From Bacteroidales bacterium (GTDB lineage Bacteria; Bacteroidota; Bacteroidia; Bacteroidales; UBA10428): 53,021 nt of DNA. Shown piece after piece: positions 43,597-53,021 of the stretch (position 1 is the stretch's first letter; each line of letters begins with the position of its first letter). Location of the stretch: assembly GCA_016935615.1 (NCBI GenBank), contig JAFGQO010000011.1:1-53021 (forward strand). The letters run 5' to 3'. Both the position numbers and the translations under genes were made by a program. Below the pieces are notes generated by a model. The model saw only the letters and a list, made by a program, of their open reading frames with translations. It did no database searches and was not told the origin of the DNA.

Positions 43597-45579
43597 ATGA
43601 ACTCCACAACTATTTTCACACAAAATCGCGATAATAAACGATTGGCAGAGGGTTTGAAAAAACCCGGAATTCTGTTTAAGATCCTCTTTATTATTACAGG
43701 CATTGCATCGTTGATCTGGTTTCTGATCCGTGTAATACCAAAGCCCGGCAGGGCAACATACCCCTGCATGAAGGCAACGGCTCCCATTGCATCTTCTTTT
43801 GTCATTTACCTGCTTTCGCTGGCAGGATCGGTCGTGTTTTTCAGGAAGGCAATGAACAAGATCCGGACAAGACAGTTCCGGTATGCAGCATCCGTATTTA
43901 TGATCGTTGCTGCCCTTGGCACATTGACATTAATGAACAATACAACAAATGCAAAAGCATATAGTCCCGTAACAGAGAAATTTTCCGATCCGTTAGGACC
44001 AAATGCTCCAATCGGAGAGGCAAAAGGAATTTTCCCCGGAAGGGTTGTCTGGGTATACAATGAAAATGCAACTAATGAAAATTGTACCAACGAAGACAAT
44101 GACGATGCCTACTGGCTGAGTAAAAACTGCAGCCAGACTTTAGTTGACCAGATGTTTTCAGACGGGATACTGACCCTGACGGGTGAAGATACACATGCCG
44201 ATGCCTGGGATGCGATTTTCAGGTACTTTAACAACAACCATGAGAAAGGAGATGTGGGATATGATGATAGTGAGACTGTCTTTATTAAGATCAATGCAGT
44301 GACGGCACACGGTGGTGCGCCCGTAAGCGGAGATTTCTGGGGAGATATACAATACGACACATCCCCGCAGACCATCCTGTCCATATTAAGGCAGTTGGTA
44401 AACGAAGCCGGAGTGCCCCAGGCAAATATTTACGTGGGCGATCCGATGTGCGATATTTACAATCACATTTATGATGTATTGCATGGGGAATTCCCAAATG
44501 TCAGATATGTTACTTCCTGGGGATTGAATAACCGGTACGATCTGACCCCAAGTTCGGAAGCAGGAATCACCTATTCCGACGGAGGTACAGTAATAACCGA
44601 GCTGAACAGCCATAAGCTGTATGTTGAAATGATGGAAGCAGACTATATCCTGAATATTCCCACGATGAAAGGGCACCGGTGGGCAGGTACCACTTTTTTT
44701 GCAAAAAATCATTTCGGATCAAATACATCTGGTTATTCCGGGGCTTTGCATAAAGGGCTTATGAAACCTTCAGAACATGAACCATTAAGGGAAGGATATA
44801 ATTTATATAGAGTACTGGTTGATATCATGGGAAGTCAATACATGGGAGGAAAAACTTTGTTGTATTTTATGGATGCACTTTGGGCTACTTCCTATGAACA
44901 TCAGAAGCCTCAAAAGTTTTTATCAAATCCGTGGAATAATGATTGGTGTTCTTCTTTGTTGTTTTCTCTTGATCCTGTTGCTATTGAATCGGTTTGTCTT
45001 GATATTCTTCAGAAAGAATTTACTTTGAACAACTCAGATGAGAATGGTGATGATGGAGATACAAGTCCATATCGATGGTCATTTGTGCAATGGGACGGAG
45101 TGGACGATTACCTACACCAGGCGGCGAGTTCGGAATGGTGGCCTGACGGTATCACCTATGATCCCGATCAGACAGGATCCCCGATTCCCAGCCTGGGGGT
45201 TCACGAGCACTGGAATGATACAACCAACATGCAATATTCGCGTAACCTGGGCACAGGGGATGGGATTGAACTGGTAAAGATCTGGGAAGAGATAAACAGC
45301 TTCCGGGATGCCGGGGTTTCCGGAAGGTTCTCGGTTTTCCCCAATCCCTGCCTCGATGAGGTGAATATCTGTTTTGAGTTGCAGGATGCGGATTTGAACA
45401 TAGAGATCTTTACCGCAAACGGGCAAAAAGTGTTTGAACAGGATTACGGATCAATGTCTGCCGGACAAAATGAGATTTCACTGGATGTGGGTTATCTGAA
45501 TTCCGGTTTGTATTTTGTCACTGTACATACAGGGAATAATAACCGGAAAACATATACTCAGAGGCTGGTTGTGCAGTAG
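43597..45579 (+). CDS. DUF362-type protein with membrane helices and T9SS sorting domain
   Basis: 660 residues from the ATG at 43597 (in-frame ATGs at 43570 and 43453 would add 9 or 48). Three hydrophobic helices (about 24-46, 62-83, 96-113) flank a conserved-looking RATYPCMKATAP loop. A DUF362-like domain follows (about 140-520: YVGDPMCDIYNHIYDVLHG, DYILNIPTMKGHRWAGTTFF, LFSLDPVAIESVCLDIL). The last 75 residues (FSVFPNPCLDEVNICFEL onward, ending TQRLVVQ) are a type A T9SS sorting domain. Function unknown; no Fe-S cluster motif of ferredoxin-fused DUF362 proteins is present. Having membrane helices and a secretion domain together is odd. Confidence 0.78.
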   Translation: MNSTTIFTQNRDNKRLAEGLKKPGILFKILFIITGIASLIWFLIRVIPKPGRATYPCMKATAPIASSFVIYLLSLAGSVVFFRKAMNKIRTRQFRYAASVFMIVAALGTLTLMNNTTNAKAYSPVTEKFSDPLGPNAPIGEAKGIFPGRVVWVYNENATNENCTNEDNDDAYWLSKNCSQTLVDQMFSDGILTLTGEDTHADAWDAIFRYFNNNHEKGDVGYDDSETVFIKINAVTAHGGAPVSGDFWGDIQYDTSPQTILSILRQLVNEAGVPQANIYVGDPMCDIYNHIYDVLHGEFPNVRYVTSWGLNNRYDLTPSSEAGITYSDGGTVITELNSHKLYVEMMEADYILNIPTMKGHRWAGTTFFAKNHFGSNTSGYSGALHKGLMKPSEHEPLREGYNLYRVLVDIMGSQYMGGKTLLYFMDALWATSYEHQKPQKFLSNPWNNDWCSSLLFSLDPVAIESVCLDILQKEFTLNNSDENGDDGDTSPYRWSFVQWDGVDDYLHQAASSEWWPDGITYDPDQTGSPIPSLGVHEHWNDTTNMQYSRNLGTGDGIELVKIWEEINSFRDAGVSGRFSVFPNPCLDEVNICFELQDADLNIEIFTANGQKVFEQDYGSMSAGQNEISLDVGYLNSGLYFVTVHTGNNNRKTYTQRLVVQ

Positions 45580-45622
45580 TACGGATTTAAGATATTGGAA
45601 AATTAAGTGAAATATAAAGAAG

Positions 45623-45660
45623 AGGTTGACCGACCGAATTGATCAGCCTTTTTCTTTTTC
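45623..45660 (+). terminator. Terminator of the DUF362-type gene
   Basis: A 7-bp stem with one G-T pair (AGGTTGA, 45623-45629, with TCAGCCT, 45643-45649) runs into TTTTTCTTTTTC. It lies 43 bp after the stop codon and points rightward. Confidence 0.7.
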
Positions 45661-45725
45661 GATTTCTTGAGTTTGTAATGCATTTAGAGGTTTTTCATTT
45701 CACGGTCAATTATTAGCTTTATAAG

Positions 45726-45761
45726 CTTGAAAAAAACCGGCAAACAAAATATACCGGTTTT
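45726..45761 (-). terminator. Terminator of the leftward surface operon
   Basis: AAAACCGG (45733-45740) pairs with CCGGTTTT (45754-45761) around a 13-nt loop; on the minus strand the stem is followed by a T run. It lies 18 bp after the stop of the gene at 45779. Together with the previous element it insulates two convergent units. Confidence 0.78.
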
Positions 45762-45778
45762 CTTTCTGGTTGTTTAGA

Positions 45779-48046
45779 TTATTTCTTCAGGAGTCGTTTT
45801 ACAATATAGCCATCATTAGTTGTTATGCGTACAAGGTAAACACCATATAACCAATTGTTTGCATTAAACTCATTTTTTTGTTCAAATCCTGAAGTCTTAG
45901 ATTCAATTCGTTGTCCAGTTACTGTATAAATATCAATTGTGATAATATTCTCACTGCCTTCAGGAAACTCAAGGATAAATGTACCTTTTGTAGGATTTGG
46001 ATATATTATTATTTCCCTCTCAATACTCTTTTGCAATGAAAGTGGACTTGATTTAAATTCTATATCGATATCAGCCTGGCTATTACTTGATTCCGGGACT
46101 TCCAAACAACCATTAAGTTGAGTTTTAAAATAACAACCTTTATTAGCATTAAATCCCGGTACTAATGTAATTTTATCACGAGCATTCAACATAATACTAT
46201 GATCACTTGGAATTGAGTATTCAGATCCCCAGCTTACTTCTTCATCTCTATTGACAATATAGATGTCATACTGAAACATTGTGCCTATGTAATATGGAAA
46301 ATTACAGATGCCATTTCTAAAACTATAACTTTCACTATAAATTTCATTCCCATTCTCATCATAGAAATACAAAGTAACAATTCCATCATTTTCATTAGCT
46401 GCCTGAATGAGCCATTCTATGGGGATATCATATAGATTGCTGATACAAATCGGATAGCCGTTTTCATCCAAGAGATTGAGTTCTATGTATGCAGTTTCAT
46501 CCAGCACCGTATTATTTGAAAAAGGCATACCGGTAGATCCCGGACTATCAGGATCAACCGGATTAAATATAGAGGGCTGTATTACTCTAATTTTACGATA
46601 GTTATTTTGATTTTCAGACTCATCAATAAAATAATTTTCGATACTACTTTCTTTAGCAAATACTCGTAATTCCAATTCCCTTTCTTCTTCCAGATTGATT
46701 TCTGCATCTACATTTATAAAATCATGACCATTTTCCTCTGCATCATAAGGTATATCTAGTTCTACTTCTGCCCAATAAATTGGATTTTCAGGATGATTTA
46801 CATCTGTTGCTGACACACCTATACAATCTTCAATATAAGTAGGTATTGTTACTCCTCCCCCTCTGCTGTCAATATTATAAATATTTTGCTCTGAAACAAG
46901 AAAAGGTTGTGCCGGGATAGTAATTTTCTTATAGATATTCTGGCAAACAGTTTCGCCAGAAGGAGTATATGCTATAAAACGAAAAATATCATATCTAGTT
47001 TCACTATTAACTCCCATATGAGGATTATAAATATACTCCTTTTGCCAATCGGCCAAATCTCCATATCTCACATAATAATGTGGACCTCCAAATATATACG
47101 AACCATCTACATTAGCACTAACTAAGGAATTATTTTGAGCAGTTACTTCATCAGTAGGTACTCGTTCAATTTGAATTTTTACTTCATATTCCCCAACAGA
47201 ACATCCTTCACAAAGTGGCCCAAGATAACGAACAGCAGTATTTACTCTAAAACCACGTGAACATCCTTCAGGATCTGTACCGTCTGTTCCTTGTAGCGTA
47301 ACAGTAATAGGAATTTCTTTAGAATAAATAATAGTATTATATCTCAATATTTCAAGAGTAGCTGAATAACTGCCAATATTTAACGGTAGGGAGGTGTATT
47401 GTAAATCCTTCTCGGTATACAAATCTTCATAAGTAATAATACCCTGAACGTCGTTGTTGTCAGACAGCCATGATAAATCTAAATTATACGAAAGATTATC
47501 CAAATTTTGAGACGTGATTGGTACGATTTTACAGAAGAAGGAAAGAATAGATTTTTCATCATAATTTCCATAGTTATTCACCTCAGGTTTAGTATAAAAA
47601 TCCAAGATTAAATTAGTAGCTCCGCCATCGCTCGATTCAAGTGTATATGAAACTGTTTCTTGTTCTGTGTAAATATTAGTTATTCCACAGTTGCCCCACG
47701 TAAACTCGCTTGAATAATCTCGAATTGTCAGCGTTACAAATGTTTTAAAATCTCCGTCAACAATAAGATTAGATGTAATATCATATTTGTGAGTTGTTTC
47801 CGTATATGAATTTGAAGGATATTTTGTTATACCTTCAGTATTTCCATCACCAAAATCCCATACATACTCTGCGTAACAATCAAAAACAAAAGGTTGATAT
47901 GAATCATAGATCGAAAATGTAACTATAATCTTCGATTCATCCTGCGTTATATCTGAGATGAAAAACAAGTCCTCTGCAAATAGTGAAATGGGGAATATTA
48001 ATGTTAGTAATGAAAATAATATATTTTTAACTTGTTTATGTTCCAT
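45779..48046 (-). CDS. Large secreted PKD protein with T9SS type A sorting domain
   Basis: A 755-residue exported protein: signal peptide (1-24, ISLFAED), an N-terminal PKD domain (YVWDFGDGNTEG near 65), a long beta-rich middle with repeated strand patterns, and a C-terminal sorting domain (about 685-755, starting IIYPNPTKGTFILEF and ending GYIVKRLLKK). It should cross the outer membrane by the type IX system and be anchored to A-LPS or released. No catalytic motif was found, so adhesin or structural role is likely. Last gene of a four-gene leftward unit, 18 bp after the metallopeptidase gene. Confidence 0.82.
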   Translation of the reverse strand: MEHKQVKNILFSLLTLIFPISLFAEDLFFISDITQDESKIIVTFSIYDSYQPFVFDCYAEYVWDFGDGNTEGITKYPSNSYTETTHKYDITSNLIVDGDFKTFVTLTIRDYSSEFTWGNCGITNIYTEQETVSYTLESSDGGATNLILDFYTKPEVNNYGNYDEKSILSFFCKIVPITSQNLDNLSYNLDLSWLSDNNDVQGIITYEDLYTEKDLQYTSLPLNIGSYSATLEILRYNTIIYSKEIPITVTLQGTDGTDPEGCSRGFRVNTAVRYLGPLCEGCSVGEYEVKIQIERVPTDEVTAQNNSLVSANVDGSYIFGGPHYYVRYGDLADWQKEYIYNPHMGVNSETRYDIFRFIAYTPSGETVCQNIYKKITIPAQPFLVSEQNIYNIDSRGGGVTIPTYIEDCIGVSATDVNHPENPIYWAEVELDIPYDAEENGHDFINVDAEINLEEERELELRVFAKESSIENYFIDESENQNNYRKIRVIQPSIFNPVDPDSPGSTGMPFSNNTVLDETAYIELNLLDENGYPICISNLYDIPIEWLIQAANENDGIVTLYFYDENGNEIYSESYSFRNGICNFPYYIGTMFQYDIYIVNRDEEVSWGSEYSIPSDHSIMLNARDKITLVPGFNANKGCYFKTQLNGCLEVPESSNSQADIDIEFKSSPLSLQKSIEREIIIYPNPTKGTFILEFPEGSENIITIDIYTVTGQRIESKTSGFEQKNEFNANNWLYGVYLVRITTNDGYIVKRLLKK

Positions 48047-48064
48047 TTTCTGATAGTATTAAAA

Positions 48065-50884
48065 TTAATTTGCAAAATGAATAGCTTCAGTTTTTATCAC
48101 CTTACCATTTAAAGATATCTGCATCTCATAAACTTCAGCACCAACACCATATTTATGATCGATAAAAGTGTACGGATTTAAAGTTTCTATTGATCCGTCA
48201 CCAAAATTTACTTCATGCACATCATTAGAGTTATTAATAACGACTAACCGATTCTCATTACAATTATTAATTTGATACAATTGAATTGGCTCAATACCGG
48301 AATTGTCCGCAGTTTGCACATAAATAAAATAATTATTATCAATACCTGTGATAAATGGAATGTCTATACTCCATCCAACTGCTGATTCATCGATAAAAAC
48401 AGGAGGAGCGGATGGTTCTTTTACATTTACCAAAGGTATTCCGGAATATTCCGTTCCATCAAACCAAAGCGAATTAAGCCTGGGCCCTATAACTTCTTTC
48501 GAAATGTTATAAGTCCAGTTTGTACTACTACCAGTCAGATTGGAATATTTCGTTTCGTTGAAAACAACTTCACCTTTCTCATTTTTCATTACCAATTTGA
48601 GTGAAACCAATGGTAGTGAAGTTTCAACTTCAACAACAATATCTTTGCCTTCCCGTATGTATGACCCGTTACTGGAAAACTGAAAACCAGAAGCATCATT
48701 GTATGTTCTTGAATATTGATATTTTACTTCCCCTTCAGCAGATACATTCACCTCAATAATATAAGGCGGAAGTATATTAATATAGTTATCGCGTAATAAG
48801 CTATGAGAAGTTGCACAATTATTTACCTCGAATTCCACGGAGTAAGAGCCAGAAGTTGTATATTCATGCTTAGGATTTTGGTCGGTAGCAGTCTGTGCAT
48901 CGCCAAAATCCCAATCCCAGTTAATTATTCCTCCGGTCGATTTATCATTAAATTGAACAGTAAAGGGTGAATCAGTAGGTGATAAATTCGCGTCAAACAG
49001 TGCCACAGGTGAGGCCTCAATTGTCTCTGATATTCTATAAGCTTCACCATTGACTGTTGCTTCATCCGGATCTAATCGAGTAACCAGAAGAACAAGTTCT
49101 TGTGCGGCATTCTTAATGCATATATCATCAAGTGATCCTACCCCGTTTGTCAGTACAAAATCCTTATTGTAAAAAATAATATCATTCTCAGTAATGTATG
49201 CTTTAACATGGTAGGTATCAGTCGAGTTATCTCCGTCGTCATCCCCATTAAATGTAAATGTATACCTGCCAGGATTTGTAAAACTAAATACATGTAGTCT
49301 GAATGCAAATGATTTATTGATGGAACTTACGACAGGAGTTATCACATTCGAAGAAGGAATTGCATTTACTGGCGGAGGTGTATAACTTGATATAGTAGCG
49401 TAAAAATTATTGCTATTTGGATCATCCCAATTTTGAATTAATGTACCATCTGGATTTTTCCATTTGTTATCGTGGAAGTAGGTTTTTTCAGCGAAATCAA
49501 CTAAAGCTTCCGAGAAAGTGGAATAATTTCCTGTGGAAATATTACTTAGCTCGGTATCCATGAAACTCCGGATTAAATTTAAAGCAGAGGTAGTATTCTG
49601 TTTACAGCTTTCTCTTAATATAACTTGTCGGTCTGAGATAGCGGTTCCACTTGTAAAATTATGTTCGAAAATATGTCTCCAGAAGAGGGCATATGAATAG
49701 CTTTGATTATGCAGACTTTCATAAGGTAGGGTTGGGGTTGTTCCAAGTGCTCTAGTGATAAAATCATTGCAAAAATACTCATAAGAGTAGTTATTAGTAT
49801 TTTGATTATAAATAACGTTGGTGCCAGATGTACTCAAAGGTTGATTTGTAAAATCATCCTGAGACATAAAACTTGTTTCTAGTGCTTTTGCTTGTCCTTC
49901 AATTAACCATAGCATCTTGGTCATTTCATCCTTCAGGCTACTGCCTGGGGGTATAGTAATTCCAGAACTAGTATAAGCAACATGACTAGCTTGTATTCCA
50001 TGATAGAACTCATGAGCTATAATTGCATAAATAAGCTCCTGTTCGTTAATATTTGCAATATTAGCTGAAAAATAATCCCAGGATCTGGCATCAATATGTA
50101 TACCTCTTTGGTTTTCTGAGGTCATATCAGCTCTTATCTCATTGCCCTTGTGGTATTGAAAGCCATAAATATTGTTTATAGGAATATTCAATATACTATG
50201 CACATATATATTATAACTTCCTGGATTATCATTAACCGGTATATTGATGCAGCCGTTTTTGTTAATTCCATCGCATAACTCCCATTCTTCAACTTCAATT
50301 CGCCAGGATTCTGTAAGAGCATTCTCTAAATAATTAAGAAAAGTATTTGCATTTGTGCCACGAGAATGATTCTGTGAAAAATCCTCGATATAATGAATTT
50401 TATAGTCATAGGGAGCTGTAGAAATAGGAATACTTTTGGTTTTTTCCAAGACAAGGTAATAATAAGGAATGGCTTGATTGAAACCACCGGGTGATGGATC
50501 ACTTACAACAATTTGATATACTCCTGCTCCAAAAGATAAATTTATCGGACTTGAAGTCATCGCTGTAGTTCCAGAAGCATTAGTTGTAACCATAAAACTA
50601 CTAACAGTTGCCTGGTTAAAAAAGAGTCTATTTATGTCAACTTGATAAGTCATTTGTACGGGTCCAGGTAAACCCTGAATAATTATATGGCAAGATTTGG
50701 GAGTTACTCCAGTTTCATCTTCAATTACAAAGTTGTAATTCATTATCTGATTTGGTGGAATATTTATATTATTATAAATATCATATGTTTCAGTTGGAGA
50801 AGGTGTAAATCTTAATTGTGCTATACAATATAGAGGTAATAAATGGTACAACAGCAATAAAATGTATTTAAGAATAGAATTCAT
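48065..50884 (-). CDS. Secreted HEFYH metallopeptidase with PKD domain
   Basis: A protein of 939 residues from the ATG at 50884 (a TTG at 50920 would add 12). Signal peptide (1-22, ending LYCIAQ). The zinc motif HEFYHGIQ occupies residues 291-298, and WLIEGQAKALE further on supplies a likely third ligand, Glu329, as in gluzincin (peptidase MA) enzymes. A PKD domain (INWDWDFGD, about 660-730) and a second PKD-like stretch close to the C-terminus (VNFGDGSIETLNP) follow. No T9SS sorting domain is visible, unlike its downstream neighbour. Predicted extracellular or periplasmic protease; substrate unknown. 17 bp after the lipoprotein gene. Confidence 0.8.
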   Translation of the reverse strand: MNSILKYILLLLYHLLPLYCIAQLRFTPSPTETYDIYNNINIPPNQIMNYNFVIEDETGVTPKSCHIIIQGLPGPVQMTYQVDINRLFFNQATVSSFMVTTNASGTTAMTSSPINLSFGAGVYQIVVSDPSPGGFNQAIPYYYLVLEKTKSIPISTAPYDYKIHYIEDFSQNHSRGTNANTFLNYLENALTESWRIEVEEWELCDGINKNGCINIPVNDNPGSYNIYVHSILNIPINNIYGFQYHKGNEIRADMTSENQRGIHIDARSWDYFSANIANINEQELIYAIIAHEFYHGIQASHVAYTSSGITIPPGSSLKDEMTKMLWLIEGQAKALETSFMSQDDFTNQPLSTSGTNVIYNQNTNNYSYEYFCNDFITRALGTTPTLPYESLHNQSYSYALFWRHIFEHNFTSGTAISDRQVILRESCKQNTTSALNLIRSFMDTELSNISTGNYSTFSEALVDFAEKTYFHDNKWKNPDGTLIQNWDDPNSNNFYATISSYTPPPVNAIPSSNVITPVVSSINKSFAFRLHVFSFTNPGRYTFTFNGDDDGDNSTDTYHVKAYITENDIIFYNKDFVLTNGVGSLDDICIKNAAQELVLLVTRLDPDEATVNGEAYRISETIEASPVALFDANLSPTDSPFTVQFNDKSTGGIINWDWDFGDAQTATDQNPKHEYTTSGSYSVEFEVNNCATSHSLLRDNYINILPPYIIEVNVSAEGEVKYQYSRTYNDASGFQFSSNGSYIREGKDIVVEVETSLPLVSLKLVMKNEKGEVVFNETKYSNLTGSSTNWTYNISKEVIGPRLNSLWFDGTEYSGIPLVNVKEPSAPPVFIDESAVGWSIDIPFITGIDNNYFIYVQTADNSGIEPIQLYQINNCNENRLVVINNSNDVHEVNFGDGSIETLNPYTFIDHKYGVGAEVYEMQISLNGKVIKTEAIHFAN

Positions 50885-50901
50885 TTTAACAGATAGTTTA
50901 G

Positions 50902-51597
50902 TTATTGGAATGGTAGACAAAGAGAATAACCGTGGCTACCATATTGTTTTACTAAATAGATTAACTTACCATCCTTTTCTTCCAAATAGTATGTAGCTTT
51001 GCTATTATTAATTATGGCTTTTATGATATAATTTGGAGTACATTCAATTTTAGAATTAGATTGCGTATAGTTATCAACTTCTTCAATAATTATATTTTTC
51101 TCGATCCCTTCAAATAAATAAATCAATGCAGTCACCCTATCTTGAAAGCTCACTTTAGTATTTTCCACTTCATCTGATAATTGATTGAAGGATGCATAAG
51201 ATCCATAGGACTTACCGTGATAAATTACACTATATGACTCTGAAGCATTAAGTATGCCTTGTGTAATTTTTGCAATTTGAATGTCTGGAAATACTTTTTG
51301 CAAAATTTCCGGGACTGAATCAACAAGTTTATACGTATAAACCATACCATCTAACTCCTTAGTAATGATATAACCACTGAGAATACTATCCTTAAAGCTT
51401 TTAAGAGGATCAGATGAAGTACTGGTAAGTCTCTCTGATAATGGGCTATTATTTGTACTATCTAAGGTCGTAAAATCAACATTATTAGATTTAGAACTAA
51501 TTTCCTTTTGACCTCTGCACCCAATAAGAAGAATACAAAAAAACACAGCTATACATTCTGGAATAGATTTGAGCATATGCATGAAAAATCCCATCAT
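50902..51597 (-). CDS. Lipoprotein of unknown function
   Basis: A 231-residue protein with a lipoprotein signal (LLIGC, lipidated Cys27 counting from the ATG at 51597; ATGs at 51594, 51582 and 51576 are alternatives and would shorten the n-region). The mature part has a Ser/Asn-rich linker followed by an alpha/beta region without recognised motif. It begins one base after the stop of the upstream tail-fibre-like gene and ends 17 bp before the metallopeptidase gene, so it belongs to the same transcript. Confidence 0.65.
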   Translation of the reverse strand: MMGFFMHMLKSIPECIAVFFCILLIGCRGQKEISSKSNNVDFTTLDSTNNSPLSERLTSTSSDPLKSFKDSILSGYIITKELDGMVYTYKLVDSVPEILQKVFPDIQIAKITQGILNASESYSVIYHGKSYGSYASFNQLSDEVENTKVSFQDRVTALIYLFEGIEKNIIIEEVDNYTQSNSKIECTPNYIIKAIINNSKATYYLEEKDGKLIYLVKQYGSHGYSLCLPFQ

Positions 51598-51598
51598 A

Positions 51599-53021
51599 TT
51601 ATTTCAGATTATTAATTTTTAATAACTCTTCTATTTGTTGTTTCTGTTGTTCATTCTCCTTTTTCAGCTCAATCATATACAGTGTGAGTTCCTCGATTTT
51701 TTCCAAAAGAAGAATATTCATTTTGCCCAGGTTGTAACTGCCCTGTTCTATAACGTCATCTTCTGATGGCACACCTGGTAAATGACCGTATTCGGCAATA
51801 AAAGTTTCCACTTCTTTTATAGTCCGTAGTTCATAATCCTTTTTAAAGACATAATCAGGGACGACATTGTTAATAACCTCAATTTCTTCAGCCTGGAGAT
51901 TTCCGTTAATTTTAACCCGGCCATCTCTCTCAATGATCATTGCCTGATTGCCATCATTTTCAAAAACCAGATCACGATTGTATTTGTTAAAGGTGATTCT
52001 TGATTCAATAGTTCCATTGTCGGCAAAGTTGATCTCACTGCCAAAATCCGTATCAGAATTATTATCTAGTAAAATATCAGGGTGCTCGGATGCAATATGG
52101 ATGGATGCGGAAGGGCCGGCCATTAATCCAATACCCACCTTACCTGCAACTTTTAAAGAAGTATTTGTATTAGCAGGTTTTATAAAATAACCTTGATTAT
52201 TCATATCTCTTAATTCTTTAATCAGTAAACATCCATCGCTTGTGAATTGGGCTACTTTATAACTATTATCTCTTTCAACTTCTTCATGATAGAATGTTAA
52301 AGCATTACTATTTCTTAAATTATCCCTATCTAATTTAATATTCCAAACTTCTGTAAAATTTCCTCCCTGATCACCGCCAATTTTTGATATCCTTATATTT
52401 GGTGAGTTACTAAAATCATCTATATGTAAATGCAGACTTGCTGTAGGAGTATTGGTACCAATTCCAATATTCCCTCCATCATAATGAATTCCTCCGGTAG
52501 CCGGATCCCAGTATGAATCTCCGCCTCCTGTTTCAAAACTAACAGGATTGCCCTGATACCTGAGTTGCCCTGTGAAATTAATATCTCCGGATACATCTAG
52601 TTTAAAAGAAGGATCAGTATTACCAATACCAACATTTGCAGTGTTATTATAAATTCCTCCCGAACCCTGCAGCCAGAAGGAATTGTCTCCTCCAGTTAAA
52701 TCGACCGGTATTCCGTTTTTTAAAAGTTCACCAGTGAAATTTATATCTCCAATTACATGAAGTTTTGAAGTTGGTGAAGTAGTACCGATCCCGACATTGC
52801 CTTCAGTAGTAAGAGTCATTTTAGTCGAACCTGCAGTATGCAGAGATAGATGTTCATCATAACTCCCTATTTTCCCGCTATTGACCCATATCTCCTTATT
52901 AAAATAAAACCTGTTTCTGTCAGTTACCAGATGTGCATTGGCCGTATTTTTTGCACCAATATCAATGTAACCATTTCCTGAATTTATTCTAAGTGCTCCT
53001 GATTGATCTCCCCTGATAGAA
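51599..53021 (-). CDS. Tail-fibre/S74-like surface protein, partial
   Basis: The frame stays open to the right edge, so the N-terminus is missing; an internal Met at 52819 is not the true start. It consists of repeated glycine-rich beta segments of the type GNVGIGTTSPTSKLHVIGDI (at least three copies, each with VGIGxxxPxxKLxVxGDINFTG) and ends with a module common in Bacteroidota surface proteins (DYVFKKDYELRTIKEVETFI, HLPGVPSEDDV) and a coiled coil (LKKENEQQKQQIEELL). Such repeats form trimeric beta-helical fibres. Likely an adhesin; first visible gene of the four-gene operon. Confidence 0.82.
   Translation of the reverse strand, partial: SIRGDQSGALRINSGNGYIDIGAKNTANAHLVTDRNRFYFNKEIWVNSGKIGSYDEHLSLHTAGSTKMTLTTEGNVGIGTTSPTSKLHVIGDINFTGELLKNGIPVDLTGGDNSFWLQGSGGIYNNTANVGIGNTDPSFKLDVSGDINFTGQLRYQGNPVSFETGGGDSYWDPATGGIHYDGGNIGIGTNTPTASLHLHIDDFSNSPNIRISKIGGDQGGNFTEVWNIKLDRDNLRNSNALTFYHEEVERDNSYKVAQFTSDGCLLIKELRDMNNQGYFIKPANTNTSLKVAGKVGIGLMAGPSASIHIASEHPDILLDNNSDTDFGSEINFADNGTIESRITFNKYNRDLVFENDGNQAMIIERDGRVKINGNLQAEEIEVINNVVPDYVFKKDYELRTIKEVETFIAEYGHLPGVPSEDDVIEQGSYNLGKMNILLLEKIEELTLYMIELKKENEQQKQQIEELLKINNLK

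Noticed and set aside
51599-53021. Prophage tail-fibre gene
   Set aside because: No other phage gene is visible; the repeat and C-terminal module are common in Bacteroidota surface proteins, and neighbours are secreted proteins.

Overview
The window comes from a Bacteroidota chromosome, most likely a Bacteroidales or Marinilabiliales-type environmental anaerobe. The evidence is lineage-specific: a SusC/SusD pair, C-terminal type A sorting domains of the type IX secretion system (T9SS), a transmembrane beta-propeller/triple-Y regulator, a SPOR protein, PorT-like beta-barrels, weak Shine-Dalgarno sequences and a few TTTG-N19-TAnnTTTG-like promoters. The DNA is AT-rich overall; the 34-42 kb polysaccharide locus and part of the 43.6-45.6 kb gene look richer in G+C by eye. 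No rRNA, tRNA or CRISPR was found.

Left part (0-31 kb), mostly housekeeping and envelope genes: a glycosyltransferase, miaA, smpB, a calcium-binding-type outer-membrane barrel next to a SPOR protein, a LOG-family hydrolase, uvrA, a lytic transglycosylase, and an ECF sigma factor overlapping an anti-sigma-like protein fused to an outer-membrane barrel. Divergent from the sigma gene is a MacB/LolCDE-like efflux operon (ATPase, two permeases, adaptor) with a sigma-54-like promoter and upstream TGTAC dyads. Then come pepT, a lipoate ligase, a small secreted protein, a methyltransferase-like gene overlapping a membrane-anchored MutS-like ATPase, a DMT exporter, a DUF1295 membrane enzyme, an AGCS alanine symporter with a hydrophilic insertion, recA, bcp, mnmD, dinB and a small lipoprotein.

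Middle part (31-42 kb), a compact polysaccharide utilisation locus: a kinase-less membrane regulator reads away from SusC, SusD, a PKD lipoprotein, a GH16 beta-glucanase and a small lipoprotein. The GH16 active-site motif suggests laminarin or a related beta-1,3-glucan. The regulator probably senses the glycan products in the periplasm, SusCD imports them and GH16 depolymerises the polymer at the surface.

Right part (42-53 kb): a solitary IS200-type Y1 (HUH) transposase lies inside a 1-kb island of at least twelve short hairpins whose stems differ while spacing (often about 30 nt) and loop size (mostly 3 nt) recur. This is the most unusual structure in the window. It is followed by a DUF362-type protein with N-terminal membrane helices and a C-terminal T9SS domain, then a leftward four-gene surface operon (tail-fibre-like protein running off the window, lipoprotein, HEFYH metallopeptidase with PKD domain, PKD/T9SS protein).
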